DNA of 64,000 nucleotides from Arthrobacter sp. H-02-3 (GCF_003097355.1 NZ_PYUI01000001.1:62001-126000); one strand, 5' to 3'; positions 7,044 through 16,802 are shown, counted from the first letter of the stretch. Notes: generated by a model from the sequence alone, not told the origin. Program-made: numbers and translations.

Positions 7044-9551
7044 CTAACGTCCGGCTGCCGGGGTCAGGGGCCGGGGAGCAGCCACGGGGGCCGGACCGGG
7101 CTGACCCGGGCGGGGCAGGCGCAGTCGCTTGAGGAGCAGGGCGTTGACCGCGACGAGGAAGCTGGAGCCTGACATGGACAGCGCGGCGATCTCGGGGCTG
7201 AGAACGATTCCGGCGAACGCGAAGACGCCGGCGGCGATCGGAAGGGCAATGGCGTTGTAGCCGACGGCCCAGCCGAGGTTCTGGCGCATTTTGCGCAGGG
7301 TGCCTTTGCCGATCCGCAGTGCGATCGGCACGTCGAGCGGATCGGAGCGCATCAGCACGACGTCGGCCGTTTCGATGGCCACGTCGGTTCCGGCACCGAT
7401 GGCGATGCCGAGGTCCGCCTGGGCCAGGGCGGGGGCGTCGTTAACGCCGTCCCCGACCATGGCGACTTTCTTCCCGGCCTGTTGCAGTTCGGCGACCCTG
7501 GCGGATTTGTCGCCCGGCAGCACCTCGGCGATGACGGTGTCGATGCCGAGCTGGGCGGCGATCCGCCGTGCGGTGGCCTCGTTGTCGCCGGTGAGCATGA
7601 CGACTTCGATGCCGGCCTCGTGCAGGGCCGCGACGGCGGGGGCCGCCGTGTCCCGGGCGGCGTCGGCGAGGGCGATGACCGCCGCGGCGCGCCCGTCGAC
7701 GGCGGCGAGCACCGCGGTGCGTCCCGTTGCGGCCAGTTCGTCACGGACCGCGGCCAGGCCGCCCAGGTCGATGCCTTCGTTGGCCATGAGTTTGCGGTTT
7801 CCGACCAGGATCCTGCGTCCGTTGACGGAGGCTCCGGCGCCGTGGCCGGGCACGTTCAGGAACTCGGAGGCAGCCAGCACCGGCGCGCCCCTTTCGCGTG
7901 CATACTGGACGACGGCGGCGGCCAGGGGGTGTTCGGATTCCTGCTCCACGGCGGCGACGAGTGCCAGGAGTTCGATTTCGTCGATGCCATCGACGACGAC
8001 GTCGGTCACCTCGGGTTCGCCCTTCGTCAGGGTCCCGGTCTTATCCATGACAACGGTGTCTATCCGGGCCGAGGTTTCCAGGGCCGTGGCGTTCTTGAAC
8101 AGCACCCCTCGTTTGGCGCCCAGTCCGGTGCCGACCATGATGGCCGTCGGTGTGGCCAGCCCCAAGGCATCGGGGCAGGTGATGACCACGACCGTGATGG
8201 CGAACAGCAGGGCGACCTGTACTCCGGCGCCTAGGGCGAGCCAGGCCGCGAAGGTCACGGTTCCTCCGATGAGGGCGACCAAGACCAGCCAGAACGCGGC
8301 CCGGTCGGCCAGGCGCTGCCCGGGGGCTTTGGAGTTCTGGGCCTCCTGGACGAGGGCGACAATCTGGGCCAGGGCGGTGTCGGCGCCGACCTTGGTGGCA
8401 CGGACCCGCATCGTGCCCGTGGTGTTGATCGATGCCCCGATCACCTCTGAGCCGACCGTCTTGCTGACCGGCAGGCTTTCGCCGGTGACCATCGATTCAT
8501 CGACCTCGGACTGCCCGTCCTCGACTTGGCCGTCGACAGGGATCTTCGATCCCGGCCGGACGAGGAGCAGGTCGCCGGTTTGGACCTCGGATGTGGGGAC
8601 TTCCACGGTTTCGCCGTCGCGTATGACGACTGCGACCGGCGGTGCTAGTTCGAGCAGGGTACGAATGGCCTCGTTGGCTCCGCCACGGGCGCGCATTTCA
8701 AACCAGTGGCCCAGCAGCACGAAGGATGTCAGGACGGTGGCGGCCTCGTAAAACACCTCGCCGCCGCCGGTCAGTGTGACCCCGAGGCTGTAGAGCCAGC
8801 CGGCTCCGACGGCGATCGCGACCAGCACCATCATGTCCAGGGTGCGGGCCTTCAGCGCCCGGTAGGCGCCGTCGAAGAAGATCCAGGCGGAGTAGAAGAT
8901 CACGGGCAGGGAAAGGATGAGGGCCATGACGTCGTCGCGGAGGCCGAACGGCGTCGGGACGGTGAATCCGAGCATGCTGCGCCCCATCGGGGAGAACAGC
9001 GTCACGCCGACAGACAGGATGGCGGCGACCAGGAACCTGTTGCGCATGTCCCGGACCATGTCATCCATCGACATTCCGCCGTGGTGCCCGCCGTGACCCA
9101 TCATCTCCTGCGAGCTGCGCGGGGCGGGCCCGGGAGCGTGAACGTGGCCCGGCATGGTCATGCCGGGACGCATCCCCTCATGACCCGCGTCCGTCACCGC
9201 CTGTGCGGACGCGGGGTGGGCTGCATGACCATCATGCCCACCACGGTGATGCCCGCCGTCTGCCGGGGCGGCGTTGGCCGACGCGGCCGCCGGTTCCTCC
9301 ATGGGGTAGCAGATATGCTCCGGCACTGACTGTCCACGGCAGTGGTAGCCGCAATCGATGATCCAGCCGCTGATCTGCTCAACGGAGGTCCGGGACGGGT
9401 CGAAGGTGACCGTGGCCGTTTGGGCAACAGCGTTCGCATCAACAGCCGTGACGCCTGGCTGGCCGCCGAGCACCTTTTCGATGATTGCTTTGGACGTTGC
9501 CCATTGCAGACCCTGGACTTCGACCGTTGTGCTTTTGAGTGTCTGTGGCAT
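7044..9551 (-). CDS. P1B-type metal-transporting ATPase with CPD transmembrane motif
   Basis: An 835-residue heavy-metal P-type ATPase, with the start taken at [12 protein letters not shown] (9551); an upstream in-frame ATG at 9581 has no ribosome-binding site. Order: an HMA-like domain (residues about 8-75) that lacks the CxxC and has WATSK instead, a His/Met/Gly-rich linker (about 90-165), eight membrane helices, the metal-site motif CPD (in [14 protein letters not shown], about residue 459), the phosphorylation loop DKTGTLT and the hinge [11 protein letters not shown] marks Cu(I) pumps and CPH marks CopB-type pumps; CPD is a less common variant. The His/Met-rich linker and the copper neighbours favour copper export, but specificity is not settled. 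It is co-transcribed with the HMA protein upstream. Confidence 0.93.
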   Translation of the reverse strand: MPQTLKSTTVEVQGLQWATSKAIIEKVLGGQPGVTAVDANAVAQTATVTFDPSRTSVEQISGWIIDCGYHCRGQSVPEHICYPMEEPAAASANAAPADGGHHRGGHDGHAAHPASAQAVTDAGHEGMRPGMTMPGHVHAPGPAPRSSQEMMGHGGHHGGMSMDDMVRDMRNRFLVAAILSVGVTLFSPMGRSMLGFTVPTPFGLRDDVMALILSLPVIFYSAWIFFDGAYRALKARTLDMMVLVAIAVGAGWLYSLGVTLTGGGEVFYEAATVLTSFVLLGHWFEMRARGGANEAIRTLLELAPPVAVVIRDGETVEVPTSEVQTGDLLLVRPGSKIPVDGQVEDGQSEVDESMVTGESLPVSKTVGSEVIGASINTTGTMRVRATKVGADTALAQIVALVQEAQNSKAPGQRLADRAAFWLVLVALIGGTVTFAAWLALGAGVQVALLFAITVVVITCPDALGLATPTAIMVGTGLGAKRGVLFKNATALETSARIDTVVMDKTGTLTKGEPEVTDVVVDGIDEIELLALVAAVEQESEHPLAAAVVQYARERGAPVLAASEFLNVPGHGAGASVNGRRILVGNRKLMANEGIDLGGLAAVRDELAATGRTAVLAAVDGRAAAVIALADAARDTAAPAVAALHEAGIEVVMLTGDNEATARRIAAQLGIDTVIAEVLPGDKSARVAELQQAGKKVAMVGDGVNDAPALAQADLGIAIGAGTDVAIETADVVLMRSDPLDVPIALRIGKGTLRKMRQNLGWAVGYNAIALPIAAGVFAFAGIVLSPEIAALSMSGSSFLVAVNALLLKRLRLPRPGQPGPAPVAAPRPLTPAAGR

Positions 9552-9624
9552 TGCTGCTCTCTCGATAGTGATGACAGGCATCTGGGACGCCGTCCGTCCC
9601 TTGGATCCAGGAGGCAGGTATGGC

Positions 9625-9960
9625 CTAGCTCCGGTGCAGGCTGTATCCGGCCTTCGTCACGGCTCCCCTCACATCGTCCAGCGACAATTGTGAGCGGCTG
9701 GCGACGGTGACCGTGGACGTCTTGCCCGGAGTCAGGGAGACGCGTACATCCGTGACGCCGGCAACCTTTTTCAAGTGCGTGATCACTCCCGAGGCGCATC
9801 CTGCGCAGGTCATGCCCTCGACCTCGTAGTCAGTCACGACGATGGATCCGGCGTCTTGAGGGCGGCCGATCTGAAGCCCGGACGCCGGTGCCGGGGCGCA
9901 GCAGGAGCAGCCGGACGTTTCGGCGGCAGGAGTCGATGGGGTGGAGGAAATGTCGCTCAC
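9625..9960 (-). CDS. HMA-domain copper chaperone with N-terminal CSCC motif
   Basis: A 111-residue protein: an N-terminal extension with GCSCCAPA (about residues 17-24), then one HMA domain (about 40-108) with GMTCAGC. The HMA domain is a CopZ-like Cu(I) carrier. The extra CSCC cluster is absent from ordinary CopZ and is shared with the HMA protein at 17181. It is the first gene of the leftward unit that includes the CPD-type ATPase 73 nt downstream, and the CsoR-like site at 10072-10098 lies 112 nt upstream of its ATG. It probably delivers Cu(I) to that pump, whose own HMA-like domain has lost its cysteines. Confidence 0.92.
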   Translation of the reverse strand: MSDISSTPSTPAAETSGCSCCAPAPASGLQIGRPQDAGSIVVTDYEVEGMTCAGCASGVITHLKKVAGVTDVRVSLTPGKTSTVTVASRSQLSLDDVRGAVTKAGYSLHRS

Positions 9961-10071
9961 GATTTGGTCCGTTCATTCGCTGTCGAGGAACGGGACCGCC
10001 CGGTGTGCAGCCCCGCGGGACCTTCACTGCGTGTGAACCTTTCGGCTCGGACGCGACTTTCCGGTGAACTC

Positions 10072-10098
10072 ACCGTATACCCCCTAGGGGTATACGGT
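10072..10098. promoter_or_regulatory. CsoR-like operator of the chaperone/CPD-ATPase unit
   Basis: The strongest inverted repeat of the set: arms ACCGTATA and TATACGGT flank CCCCCTAGGGG, making a 27-bp near-perfect palindrome with one unpaired C. It lies in the 331-bp gap between the HMA gene (9960) and the 3' end of the membrane protein gene at 10292. Nothing else is evident in that gap. Confidence 0.8.
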
Positions 10099-10291
10099 CA
10101 AGGTCTGTTGAATCCTACTAGTCACAGGCAGGACGACCTCGCGCACGCCCGCGTAGCGGCCGCCTGCAGCTCAGTATGGAGTCGTACCGGACACTGCCGT
10201 CAGAGGCTTTGGCCCCCACCCGCACCTGCCGGTTCCATCGTTCAACGATCCGGCGGCCCACCCACCGAGTTGCCGCGACGGCCGGCGAGGC

Positions 10292-10735
10292 CTAACGCAA
10301 GATCAGCCGCAGCACAATGATGAAAAGTCCGGACAGGAAGAGCAGGCTTCGAATCCACAGGCCCAGGGTTTCAGCAGCCTTCACCTGAGCCGGGTCGAGC
10401 GGCCTTTCAAGGTCGTAAATTGCCGATGCCGCCCACAACTGGTAGCGGACGACCTCCCTGCGGAAGATAAACCAGATCCCCGCGAACAGCATCAGCCCAA
10501 GTCCAAGTTGGATGGCAATGCCGCTCTCCGTTGGAGCGATACCCATCCCCGACACAAGAATGATGTAGAGGCCAGGGGCGGCCAGGAGCGCGGCAGCTGC
10601 GCGGAGCATCCGGCGGCGCAGGGCGGGAACAGCATCGCCGTTCCGCCTCGTGTGGGAGCGGTTCGTCACTAGCCCTAGCGCTACTGCCAATGCCACGAGC
10701 GATCCACCGAACAGGACAGATAACGGTTCGCCCAC
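10292..10735 (-). CDS. putative four-TM membrane protein
   Basis: A 147-residue membrane protein if translated from the GTG at 10735, which has AGAGG at good distance; a TTG at 10774 is the other option. Four hydrophobic stretches are visible (around VLFGGSLVALAVALGLV, LLAAPGLYIILVSG, LGLGLMLFAGIWFI and RSLLFLSGLFIIVLRL), with basic loops. No family recognised. It is transcribed away from csoR and has no ascribed link to copper apart from position. Confidence 0.6.
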   Translation of the reverse strand: MGEPLSVLFGGSLVALAVALGLVTNRSHTRRNGDAVPALRRRMLRAAAALLAAPGLYIILVSGMGIAPTESGIAIQLGLGLMLFAGIWFIFRREVVRYQLWAASAIYDLERPLDPAQVKAAETLGLWIRSLLFLSGLFIIVLRLILR

Positions 10736-11036
10736 AAACAGACCTCTTTGCCGATTAGTGAGGCCAGAATACAAGGGGCAGCAACGCCATGACCATTCCC
10801 GGCTCCCCGAGACGCCATCGAAGTCTGCCCGGCGACCTCTACGACTTCACTGCGGAAACTGCTCCCGGAGGCTTTCCGGAGTTGCAGTTCGTTTTGAGCC
10901 TTGCGACTGCTACAGACGTTTCTCACAGAGCATTCCTGGTGCGCGGATTTCGACTCTCATTGTCGCCGCTTGGCGTTACGGGCGTGACCCCACTTCCCCT
11001 GCATTGCCTGCCTATTAGCGCCAATGCGCCCCCGGC

Positions 11037-11054
11037 TATACCCCCAGGGGGTAG
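11037..11054. promoter_or_regulatory. CsoR-like operator, distal site upstream of csoR
   Basis: TATACCCCCAGGGGGTAG is the first of two adjacent sites in the 373-bp gap (10736-11108) before csoR. The rest of the gap shows no gene; a frame that crosses both operators is rejected. Confidence 0.75.
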
Positions 11055-11058
11055 TAGA

Positions 11059-11083
11059 CTTTATACCCTATGGGGGTATAAAG
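11059..11083. promoter_or_regulatory. CsoR-like operator, proximal site upstream of csoR
   Basis: Perfect 10-bp arms CTTTATACCC and GGGTATAAAG flank a 5-bp centre. It ends 25 nt before the csoR ATG and only 5 nt after the distal site, so the pair probably covers the csoR-copZ-copA promoter and allows autoregulation. Confidence 0.8.
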
Positions 11084-11108
11084 TATTTGCCATACCCGAG
11101 GAGAAATC

Positions 11109-11426
11109 ATGAGCCAAAACAGTGACACCGACACAGCTCCCGCTCCGGAGCACGGTTACACCTCAGACAAGGCGGCCTACCTGAGGAGGCTTAAGCGCAT
11201 TGAGGGCCAGGTTCGGGGCATTGCTCGGATGGTCGATGAGGATGCGTACTGCATCGATATCCTGACCCAGGTCGCGGCCATCAACAAGGCACTGCATGCC
11301 GTCAGTCTCGGACTGCTGGAAGACCATATCGGCCATTGCGTCGTCAACGCCGCTGCCGAGTCACCTGAGGCGGGCGGGGCAAAGGTCAAGGAAGCAGCGG
11401 ACGCTATCGGGCGCCTGCTGCGCTAG
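11109..11426 (+). CDS. csoR: copper-sensing transcriptional repressor
   Basis: A 105-residue all-helical CsoR/RcnR-family repressor that leaves DNA when Cu(I) binds. The Cu(I) ligand set C-H-C is present at Cys48 (AYCIDIL), His73 and Cys77 (DHIGHC), which separates it from Ni/Co-sensing RcnR and from the two-Cys persulfide sensor CstR. GAGGAG precedes the ATG. It leads the csoR-copZ-copA operon (19-nt gap, then a 1-nt overlap) and has two operators of the regulon type just upstream. It is the only CsoR in the window and the natural candidate to bind all six sites listed. Confidence 0.96.
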   Translation: MSQNSDTDTAPAPEHGYTSDKAAYLRRLKRIEGQVRGIARMVDEDAYCIDILTQVAAINKALHAVSLGLLEDHIGHCVVNAAAESPEAGGAKVKEAADAIGRLLR

Positions 11427-11445
11427 GACAAGAAGGAGAATCACG

Positions 11446-11670
11446 ATGAGCGTGAACACCACCGTCAGTATTTCGGGCATGCACTGCGGCCACTGTGTAT
11501 CTTCGGTCACCGAAGAGCTCCAGGAGCTTGAGGGGGTTCAGGACGTCTCCGTCGATTTGAACAAGGGCGGCGTGTCTGTAGTCACCATCACCTCAGCGTC
11601 CGAGCTTGACCCGGAAGAAATCAGCGAAGCCGTCGCCGAAGCGGGTTACACAGTCGCCGGCGGAGCGTAA
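11446..11670 (+). CDS. copZ: copper chaperone CopZ-like
   Basis: A 74-residue single HMA domain with GMHCGHC near the N-terminus, the right size for a stand-alone CopZ. It shuttles Cu(I) to the CopA ATPase encoded next. Start at the ATG preceded by AAGGAG; upstream in-frame extension would run into csoR and is not needed. Its stop (TAA) overlaps the copA ATG by one base. Confidence 0.95.
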   Translation: MSVNTTVSISGMHCGHCVSSVTEELQELEGVQDVSVDLNKGGVSVVTITSASELDPEEISEAVAEAGYTVAGGA

Positions 11671-13919
11671 TGGTGGAGTCAGCAACTCTGGCCAACACGC
11701 GTGTCATTGAGCTCGATATTGAGGGGATGACCTGCGCGTCCTGCGTTGCGCGGGTTGAACGCAAGCTCGGGAAACTCGATGGCGTCCACGCGGTCGTGAA
11801 CCTGCCGCTGGAATCCGCCCAGGTAACCGTGCCCGATTCAGTCACGGACCAGCAGATCCTGGACACTGTCGCGGCCACCGGCTACTCGGCCCGGTTGAAG
11901 GCGGCGCCGACTGCCCGCAACCTGCCCGATGCGGGGGCGGCGGAACTCGCCGGGGAAGAACCGGCGGCCGCGTCACTGCGGCCCCGGCTGCTGCTCGCCG
12001 CCGCCCTCACCCTGCCGGTGCTCATCATTTCCATGGTTCCCGCCGCGCAGTTCCCGCACTGGGGCTGGTGGGCGTTTGCCCTCAGCCTGCCCGTCGTTAC
12101 CTGGGCGGCCTGGCCCTTCCACCGCGCCGCCGCCATCAACGCCCGTCACATGGCCTCCACCATGGACACGCTTGTCTCCATCGGCGTGGGAGCAGCTTTC
12201 CTGTTTTCCACATGGCAACTGCTGGCCGATCCGGCCCTGACCGAACACCCGGGCATGGACATGAGCCCCCACGCCCTGTACTTCGAAGTTGCCGCCGTCG
12301 TCACAACATTTCTGCTGCTGGGCCGGTACCTGGAAGCGAACGCGAAACAGCAGGCAGGAAACGCCCTGAAGGCACTGCTCAATCTAGGAGCCAAGGAGGC
12401 CACCGTAATCCGCGACGGGGCCGAGGTCCGGATACCGGCGGACCAGCTGCAGCCGGGAGACGTCTTCCTCGTCCGTCCGGGCGAAAAGATTGCTACCGAC
12501 GGGTTCGTCGTGGACGGCCAAAGCGCGGTCAACACCGCGCTCATCACCGGCGAATCGCTCCCCGTGGACGTCGGAGTGCACGATACCGTCATCGGCGCCA
12601 CGATCAACACGAACGGCCGGCTCCTGGTCAAGGCGACCCGCGTCGGCAGCGAAACCACACTCGCCCAGATGGGCAAACTGGTCAGCCAGGCGCAAAATGG
12701 AAAAGCCCCCATCGCCCGGCTGGCCGACCGGATCAGCGCGGTTTTCGTCCCGGTTGTCCTCGCCATCGCCGCAGCCACGTTCACCGCCTGGATGCTCTCC
12801 GCCGGTGACCTGCAGTCCGCCTTTACCGCAGCCGTCGCGGTGCTGGTCATCGCCTGCCCCTGCGCTCTTGGCCTTGCCACCCCGACGGCCTTGCTGACCG
12901 GAACCGGCCGAGGCGCCCAAATGGGCATCCTGATCAAGGGCCCCCAAGTCCTCGAAGACACCCGCACGGTCGACACCATCGTGCTGGACAAGACCGGCAC
13001 GGTGACGGCCGGGCGGCTGTCTGTCGCGGGAGTCCAAAGCTTCACCGGCGCCGGTGAAGAGGAAATCCTCGCCTTGGCCGGCGCGGTCGAAGCAGCCAGC
13101 GAACATCCGATCGCAGAGGCCATAGCCCGCGCTGCCAACCTCAATGGCCCGCTGCTGCCGGTAACCGGCTTCGACAGCGCACCCGGCGGCGGCGTCCGCG
13201 GCACCGTCGATGGCCGCCGAGTGGTTGCCGGACGCGCCGGGTGGTTGCAGGCCAACGGCATAGACCCCGAGGACAGCCACCACACGGCGCTGAAGTCGCG
13301 GGAAAGTGACGGGGCCACCGTTATCTGGGTCGGCGTGGACGGTGAAGTGGCGGGCATCATCAGCCTCACCGACACAGTCAAGGCCGGGTCGGCAGCCGCC
13401 ATCAGCCGGCTCAAGGCATTGGGGTTGCGTCCGATCCTGCTGACCGGAGACAACGCCGCCGCCGCAGCGGCCGTTGCGGACGAGGTGGGCATCCCGGCCG
13501 AAGATGTCATGGCCAACGTGTTGCCGGAAGGCAAAGTCGAAGCCATCCGGGATCTGCAGGCCGCGGGAGCCATTGTGGCGATGGCCGGGGACGGCGTCAA
13601 CGACGCCGCAGCCCTGGCCCAGGCCGATCTGGGCATCGCGATGGGCAGCGGCACGGACGTCGCGATCGCCGCCGCCGACCTCACGGTCATGGGCAATGAC
13701 CTCGGCCAGGTGGCCCAAGCCATCGAGCTCTCGCGCCGGACCCTCGCCACGATCAAAACCAACCTGTTCTGGGCCTTCTTCTACAACGCCATCGGGATCC
13801 CGGTCGCCGCCTTGGGGCTGCTGAACCCGATGCTCGCCGGTGCCGCAATGGCGGCCAGCTCGGTCCTGGTCGTGAGTAACTCGCTCCGTCTGCGCCGCTT
13901 CGCCGCCCGAAAGATGTAG
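11670..13919 (+). CDS. copA: Cu(I)-exporting P1B-1 ATPase
   Basis: A 749-residue pump with one N-terminal HMA domain (GMTCASC at residues 19-25), eight predicted membrane helices, the Cu(I) motif CPC ([15 protein letters not shown], about residues 396-398), the phosphorylation motif DKTGTVT (Asp about 440), the nucleotide-site HP pair (SEHPIAEA) and GDGVNDAAAL. Length and motifs are standard for P1B-1 CopA. It is the last gene of csoR-copZ-copA and is followed by a GC-rich hairpin. Confidence 0.97.
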   Translation: MVESATLANTRVIELDIEGMTCASCVARVERKLGKLDGVHAVVNLPLESAQVTVPDSVTDQQILDTVAATGYSARLKAAPTARNLPDAGAAELAGEEPAAASLRPRLLLAAALTLPVLIISMVPAAQFPHWGWWAFALSLPVVTWAAWPFHRAAAINARHMASTMDTLVSIGVGAAFLFSTWQLLADPALTEHPGMDMSPHALYFEVAAVVTTFLLLGRYLEANAKQQAGNALKALLNLGAKEATVIRDGAEVRIPADQLQPGDVFLVRPGEKIATDGFVVDGQSAVNTALITGESLPVDVGVHDTVIGATINTNGRLLVKATRVGSETTLAQMGKLVSQAQNGKAPIARLADRISAVFVPVVLAIAAATFTAWMLSAGDLQSAFTAAVAVLVIACPCALGLATPTALLTGTGRGAQMGILIKGPQVLEDTRTVDTIVLDKTGTVTAGRLSVAGVQSFTGAGEEEILALAGAVEAASEHPIAEAIARAANLNGPLLPVTGFDSAPGGGVRGTVDGRRVVAGRAGWLQANGIDPEDSHHTALKSRESDGATVIWVGVDGEVAGIISLTDTVKAGSAAAISRLKALGLRPILLTGDNAAAAAAVADEVGIPAEDVMANVLPEGKVEAIRDLQAAGAIVAMAGDGVNDAAALAQADLGIAMGSGTDVAIAAADLTVMGNDLGQVAQAIELSRRTLATIKTNLFWAFFYNAIGIPVAALGLLNPMLAGAAMAASSVLVVSNSLRLRRFAARKM

Positions 13920-13938
13920 GGGCCGGATCTGCAGCGGT

Positions 13939-13962
13939 CCGCCCCGCGGCGACGCGGGGCGG
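13939..13962 (+). terminator. hairpin after copA
   Basis: A 10-bp stem (CCGCCCCGCG with CGCGGGGCGG) closes a GCGA loop 19 nt after the copA stop. There is no long T run, only a GT-rich tail, so it may act as a barrier or weak intrinsic terminator. Confidence 0.6.
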
Positions 13963-14103
13963 GCGGTCGTCGGTGTTTCCTGCCGTGTCCGCTCCGGCTC
14001 TGGGTTGCCGCCTCAAGGTGCGGCAACGACTCGGCAGGCCTTTGGCCGTCGAGGGGTTGCGCACCGCTGTGCGTGGCCGGACCTGCCGGGGCTGCAGCCC
14101 TCG

Positions 14104-14388
14104 CTAGAGATTCCCGCCTTCCTGGTACGTGATCAAGACAATCGCAGAAGCAACGTATTGGACCATCGGATGGCGGACGGGCTGTGCGGGCGCATTCGGG
14201 ACAACCGCCGGAATGGAAGTTATAGCGTGCGTCCCCGACTCAATTGACCAGAGCCTGCTGCCTTCCTCTTCCAGAAGACTCAAGGTGCCGGCGAGAGAGT
14301 CATCGAGCATTCTCTGGAGGGCCATCATCGCTTCGGCGACGGTAAAGAAGCCATCGGTGGCGACGACAAGGGATTGCGTTTTGGTCAT
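14104..14388 (-). CDS. hypothetical protein (94 aa)
   Basis: Starting at MTKTQSLVVATDGFF it gives 94 residues; upstream extension is Arg/Pro-rich and unlikely to be coding. The N-terminal half looks helical (MALQRMLDDSLAGTLSLLEEEG), the C-terminal half is hydrophobic and ends YVASAIVLITYQEGGNL, suggesting a membrane-proximal strand. No family is recognised and the ribosome-binding site is weak. It converges on copA. Confidence 0.5.
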   Translation of the reverse strand: MTKTQSLVVATDGFFTVAEAMMALQRMLDDSLAGTLSLLEEEGSRLWSIESGTHAITSIPAVVPNAPAQPVRHPMVQYVASAIVLITYQEGGNL

Positions 14389-14598
14389 AACAAGGGACTT
14401 TCCGTAGACCCACGCGAACACAGCGCGCGGCGTGCATGATCTGGGAGTGGCTTGAGGCGCGCGATGAGGATGTAGCCCAGCACGGGACTCCGGGGCGTTC
14501 CGGGAAACGCGCACACGACGGGACGGTGGCACCCACCCATCGTGACGCATGCCCACCCGGGCCAGTCGGCCAGAATGAGGCATCTTCCGGGGCTGTTT

Positions 14599-15102
14599 TT
14601 ACGTCCGGCTGATGGCCAGTTGAATGATCGACGGCGTCCGGGGAGAGGCATTCTCAACTCTCGTGACCCGAACGGACATAATGCGGTTAACGACGATTCC
14701 GCCGGAGGCCGCAGGCAGAATTTGCAGGTCCGGGGCTGAGACGCGGGTTAGCGTTCCGTTTCTAGGATCGTGAATGTTGTGTGCGCAGCCTTCGGTACCA
14801 TCATGCAATGACCCCATGAGATCAACGTGGAAATCGGCGGTGCCCTCCACTACTCCTGCCGGCCCTTCGCCGACAAGAAGCTCAAGTGCAGGCGTAACAG
14901 CGGTACGTTCGTGCGGCAAATGGTGAGCAGTGACGGCGGGGCGAGTATCACTTCCATGGGCGCTTGCCTCGGCTGCGTGCAATCCGGCCAAACAGATCAC
15001 TGCACAACCGGCAACCAGCAGGACCATCGTGAGTGCCGCGGCGACTACGCGCCGTGTCAGCCCGGGGCGACGCAGGCTAGAACTGTCGGCATGCCCGGCC
15101 AC
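14599..15102 (-). CDS. small exported/membrane protein resembling DUF6153-type
   Basis: About 167 residues from the GTG at 15102 (preceded by a GAGGGGGG tract). One hydrophobic segment (VVAAALTMVLLVAGCAVICL) is followed by an Ala-His-Gly stretch and His residues (TAHHLPHER), and the protein ends in TPSIIQLAISRT. That arrangement, one TM, a His-rich extracytoplasmic part and a Ser-Arg-Thr end, resembles small actinobacterial proteins found beside copper and DUF305/multicopper genes (DUF6153-like), but the assignment is from memory of the pattern only. A longer start at 15219 would add a basic N-terminus. Confidence 0.55.
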   Translation of the reverse strand: MAGHADSSSLRRPGLTRRVVAAALTMVLLVAGCAVICLAGLHAAEASAHGSDTRPAVTAHHLPHERTAVTPALELLVGEGPAGVVEGTADFHVDLMGSLHDGTEGCAHNIHDPRNGTLTRVSAPDLQILPAASGGIVVNRIMSVRVTRVENASPRTPSIIQLAISRT

Positions 15103-15336
15103 GCGCCCCCCTCTGCTCGGTTGTGGCCATCCTACTGGACCGCAGGTCATAACGACTGTCGCGTCAGACGTGAACCAAGGCCATCCTGGACGCTTTTGAC
15201 GCTCCCCCGGCCGCGACATTTTGCGGGCACTCCGCTAAAGGCCAAAGTCTCGTAGCGGGATGTGAGGACCTGCCGTCACAATGATGCTCCGGATTGGCGG
15301 GCGGCTGGAACACTGCCCCCAGGTGGGGTGCGCGCT

Positions 15337-15864
15337 ATGGGCTGGATATCAAACGACAACCAACACGAGGGGTGGGCGGCCGCCGTTGCACCCGACGGAC
15401 GGCTGTCCGCATCATCGACGGGCAAAGGAATGCTCGTCAAGGGCATCACCGGCCACTACAAGCCGGACAAGATGCTGCCCGACTACGAAGTAATCCCAGA
15501 CAGCGAGATCATCGGCTGGCGCGGAGCCTGTGAATGCGGCTGGCAGGGCGAGCTGTGGGAAAGAGTGTCATCCCCGGCGGCCGCGGACCTCAGCCGCCGC
15601 CGGGACTACCTTTCCCCCGATGACCTCGCACACGCTTCCAGCGAAGTCGAAAACGCCATCCACGACGAGTGGAAAGCCCACCTCGCACCGCTGGAAGTTG
15701 CGGCCGGCGTGGAAGCGGCAGCGCGTGAATACAACCAAGCCGGGCACCGGCTGGACAAGACCGTTGCCGCCGCGAAAGCAGCGGGAGCGTCCTGGGCGGA
15801 CATCGGCCGCGCCGTAGGAATCAGCCGGCAGTCCGCCCACGAGCGCTGGGCAGACAAACTATGA
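15337..15864 (+). CDS. hypothetical protein with C-terminal HTH-like segment
   Basis: A 175-residue soluble protein starting MGWISNDNQHEGW with AGGTGGGG upstream. A CECGW motif around residues 66-70 could be half a zinc site. The C-terminal part is a helix-turn-helix: VAAAKAAGASWADIGRAVGI followed by SRQSAHERWADKL, a form often found in phage- or plasmid-borne actinobacterial proteins. No partner gene is evident. The likely role is DNA binding; the target is unknown. Confidence 0.7.
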   Translation: MGWISNDNQHEGWAAAVAPDGRLSASSTGKGMLVKGITGHYKPDKMLPDYEVIPDSEIIGWRGACECGWQGELWERVSSPAAADLSRRRDYLSPDDLAHASSEVENAIHDEWKAHLAPLEVAAGVEAAAREYNQAGHRLDKTVAAAKAAGASWADIGRAVGISRQSAHERWADKL

Positions 15865-16124
15865 ACCCAGACACGATCAGCGAACATGCCTGGAACGATC
15901 GAGACGGAAACACTCAGCCTCCGCGGCGCAGGAGCTAAAACCCGGGTCACTGGCCGTCATTCGGTCACTGTGCCGCCGGGCGCTCTCAGCCGGGTTGTGC
16001 AGCGCCCCCACTATACCGGGCGATTCACTACTTGCGGGGAGCCTCGTTGAGGAAGGAAGCTGCAGCGATGATGAGTGCCTGCTCGGTTGCCCTGCCCCGC
16101 GCCCGACCATCGTCAGCCTGGGTT

Positions 16125-16802
16125 TCAGAGGGCGAGCCGGCGCAGGTGGCACTGCTGGATCAGTTCGACGGCTTCGTCGATGTCGTCGGTGCACCGGAGC
16201 AGACGGATGTCATCGGGGGCGATGAATCCCTGGTCCTTGAGCCGCTCCCGGATCCAGGCCATGAGCCCGGCCCAGTGCTCGGTGCCGATCAGGACCACGG
16301 GGAATTCGTGGATCTTTCCGGTCTGGACGAGGGTCAGGGCTTCAAAGAGTTCATCGAGGGTGCCGAATCCGCCGGGAAGAACGACGAATGCCGAGGCGTA
16401 CCGGACGAACATGAGTTTTCGGGCGAAAAAGTACCGGAAGGTCATGGACACATCAACGTAAGGATTAAGCACCTGTTCGCGCCGGAGTTCGATGCCGAGA
16501 CCGACGGAGGTGCCGCCGGCTTCCGCCGCGCCGCGGTTGGCAGCTTCCATCAGGCCCGGGCCTCCCCCGGTGATTACCGCGAACCCGGCATCTGCAAACC
16601 GTGAACCCATCGTCCGGGCCTCCGCGTAGCGGGGATCTTCCGCTCCAAGGCGTGCCGATCCAAAGACAGCGACTGCCTTCCCGAGCCGGGCCGAGAGCAG
16701 GTGGAATCCGGCGTCGATTTCCGTTCTGATCCGTTCCATCCGGGCCGGGTCTTCGGCCGGGTCGGCCAGTGCGGCGAGCAGTTCTTCATCAGGCATTTTC
16801 AT
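16125..16802 (-). CDS. LOG family protein (TIGR00730)
   Basis: A 225-residue Rossmann-type protein with both family signatures, GGGPGLMEAANRGA and LPGGFGTLDELFE. Members hydrolyse nucleoside 5'-monophosphates at the N-glycosidic bond (cytokinin riboside monophosphate phosphoribohydrolase, pyrimidine nucleosidase PpnN). The start at MKMPDEELLAAL is supported by a 4-nt overlap with the small gene upstream. No link with metals is evident. Confidence 0.9.
   Translation of the reverse strand: MKMPDEELLAALADPAEDPARMERIRTEIDAGFHLLSARLGKAVAVFGSARLGAEDPRYAEARTMGSRFADAGFAVITGGGPGLMEAANRGAAEAGGTSVGLGIELRREQVLNPYVDVSMTFRYFFARKLMFVRYASAFVVLPGGFGTLDELFEALTLVQTGKIHEFPVVLIGTEHWAGLMAWIRERLKDQGFIAPDDIRLLRCTDDIDEAVELIQQCHLRRLAL

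Noticed and set aside
10789..11112. Open frame upstream of csoR
   Set aside because: It runs through both CsoR-like operators and the csoR ribosome-binding site, has no recognisable protein pattern, and would overlap the csoR start.
11109..11426. CstR or RcnR identity for the CsoR-family protein
   Set aside because: The Cys48-His73-Cys77 set and the copZ-copA neighbours fit a Cu(I) sensor; CstR lacks the His and RcnR has a His-rich Ni site.
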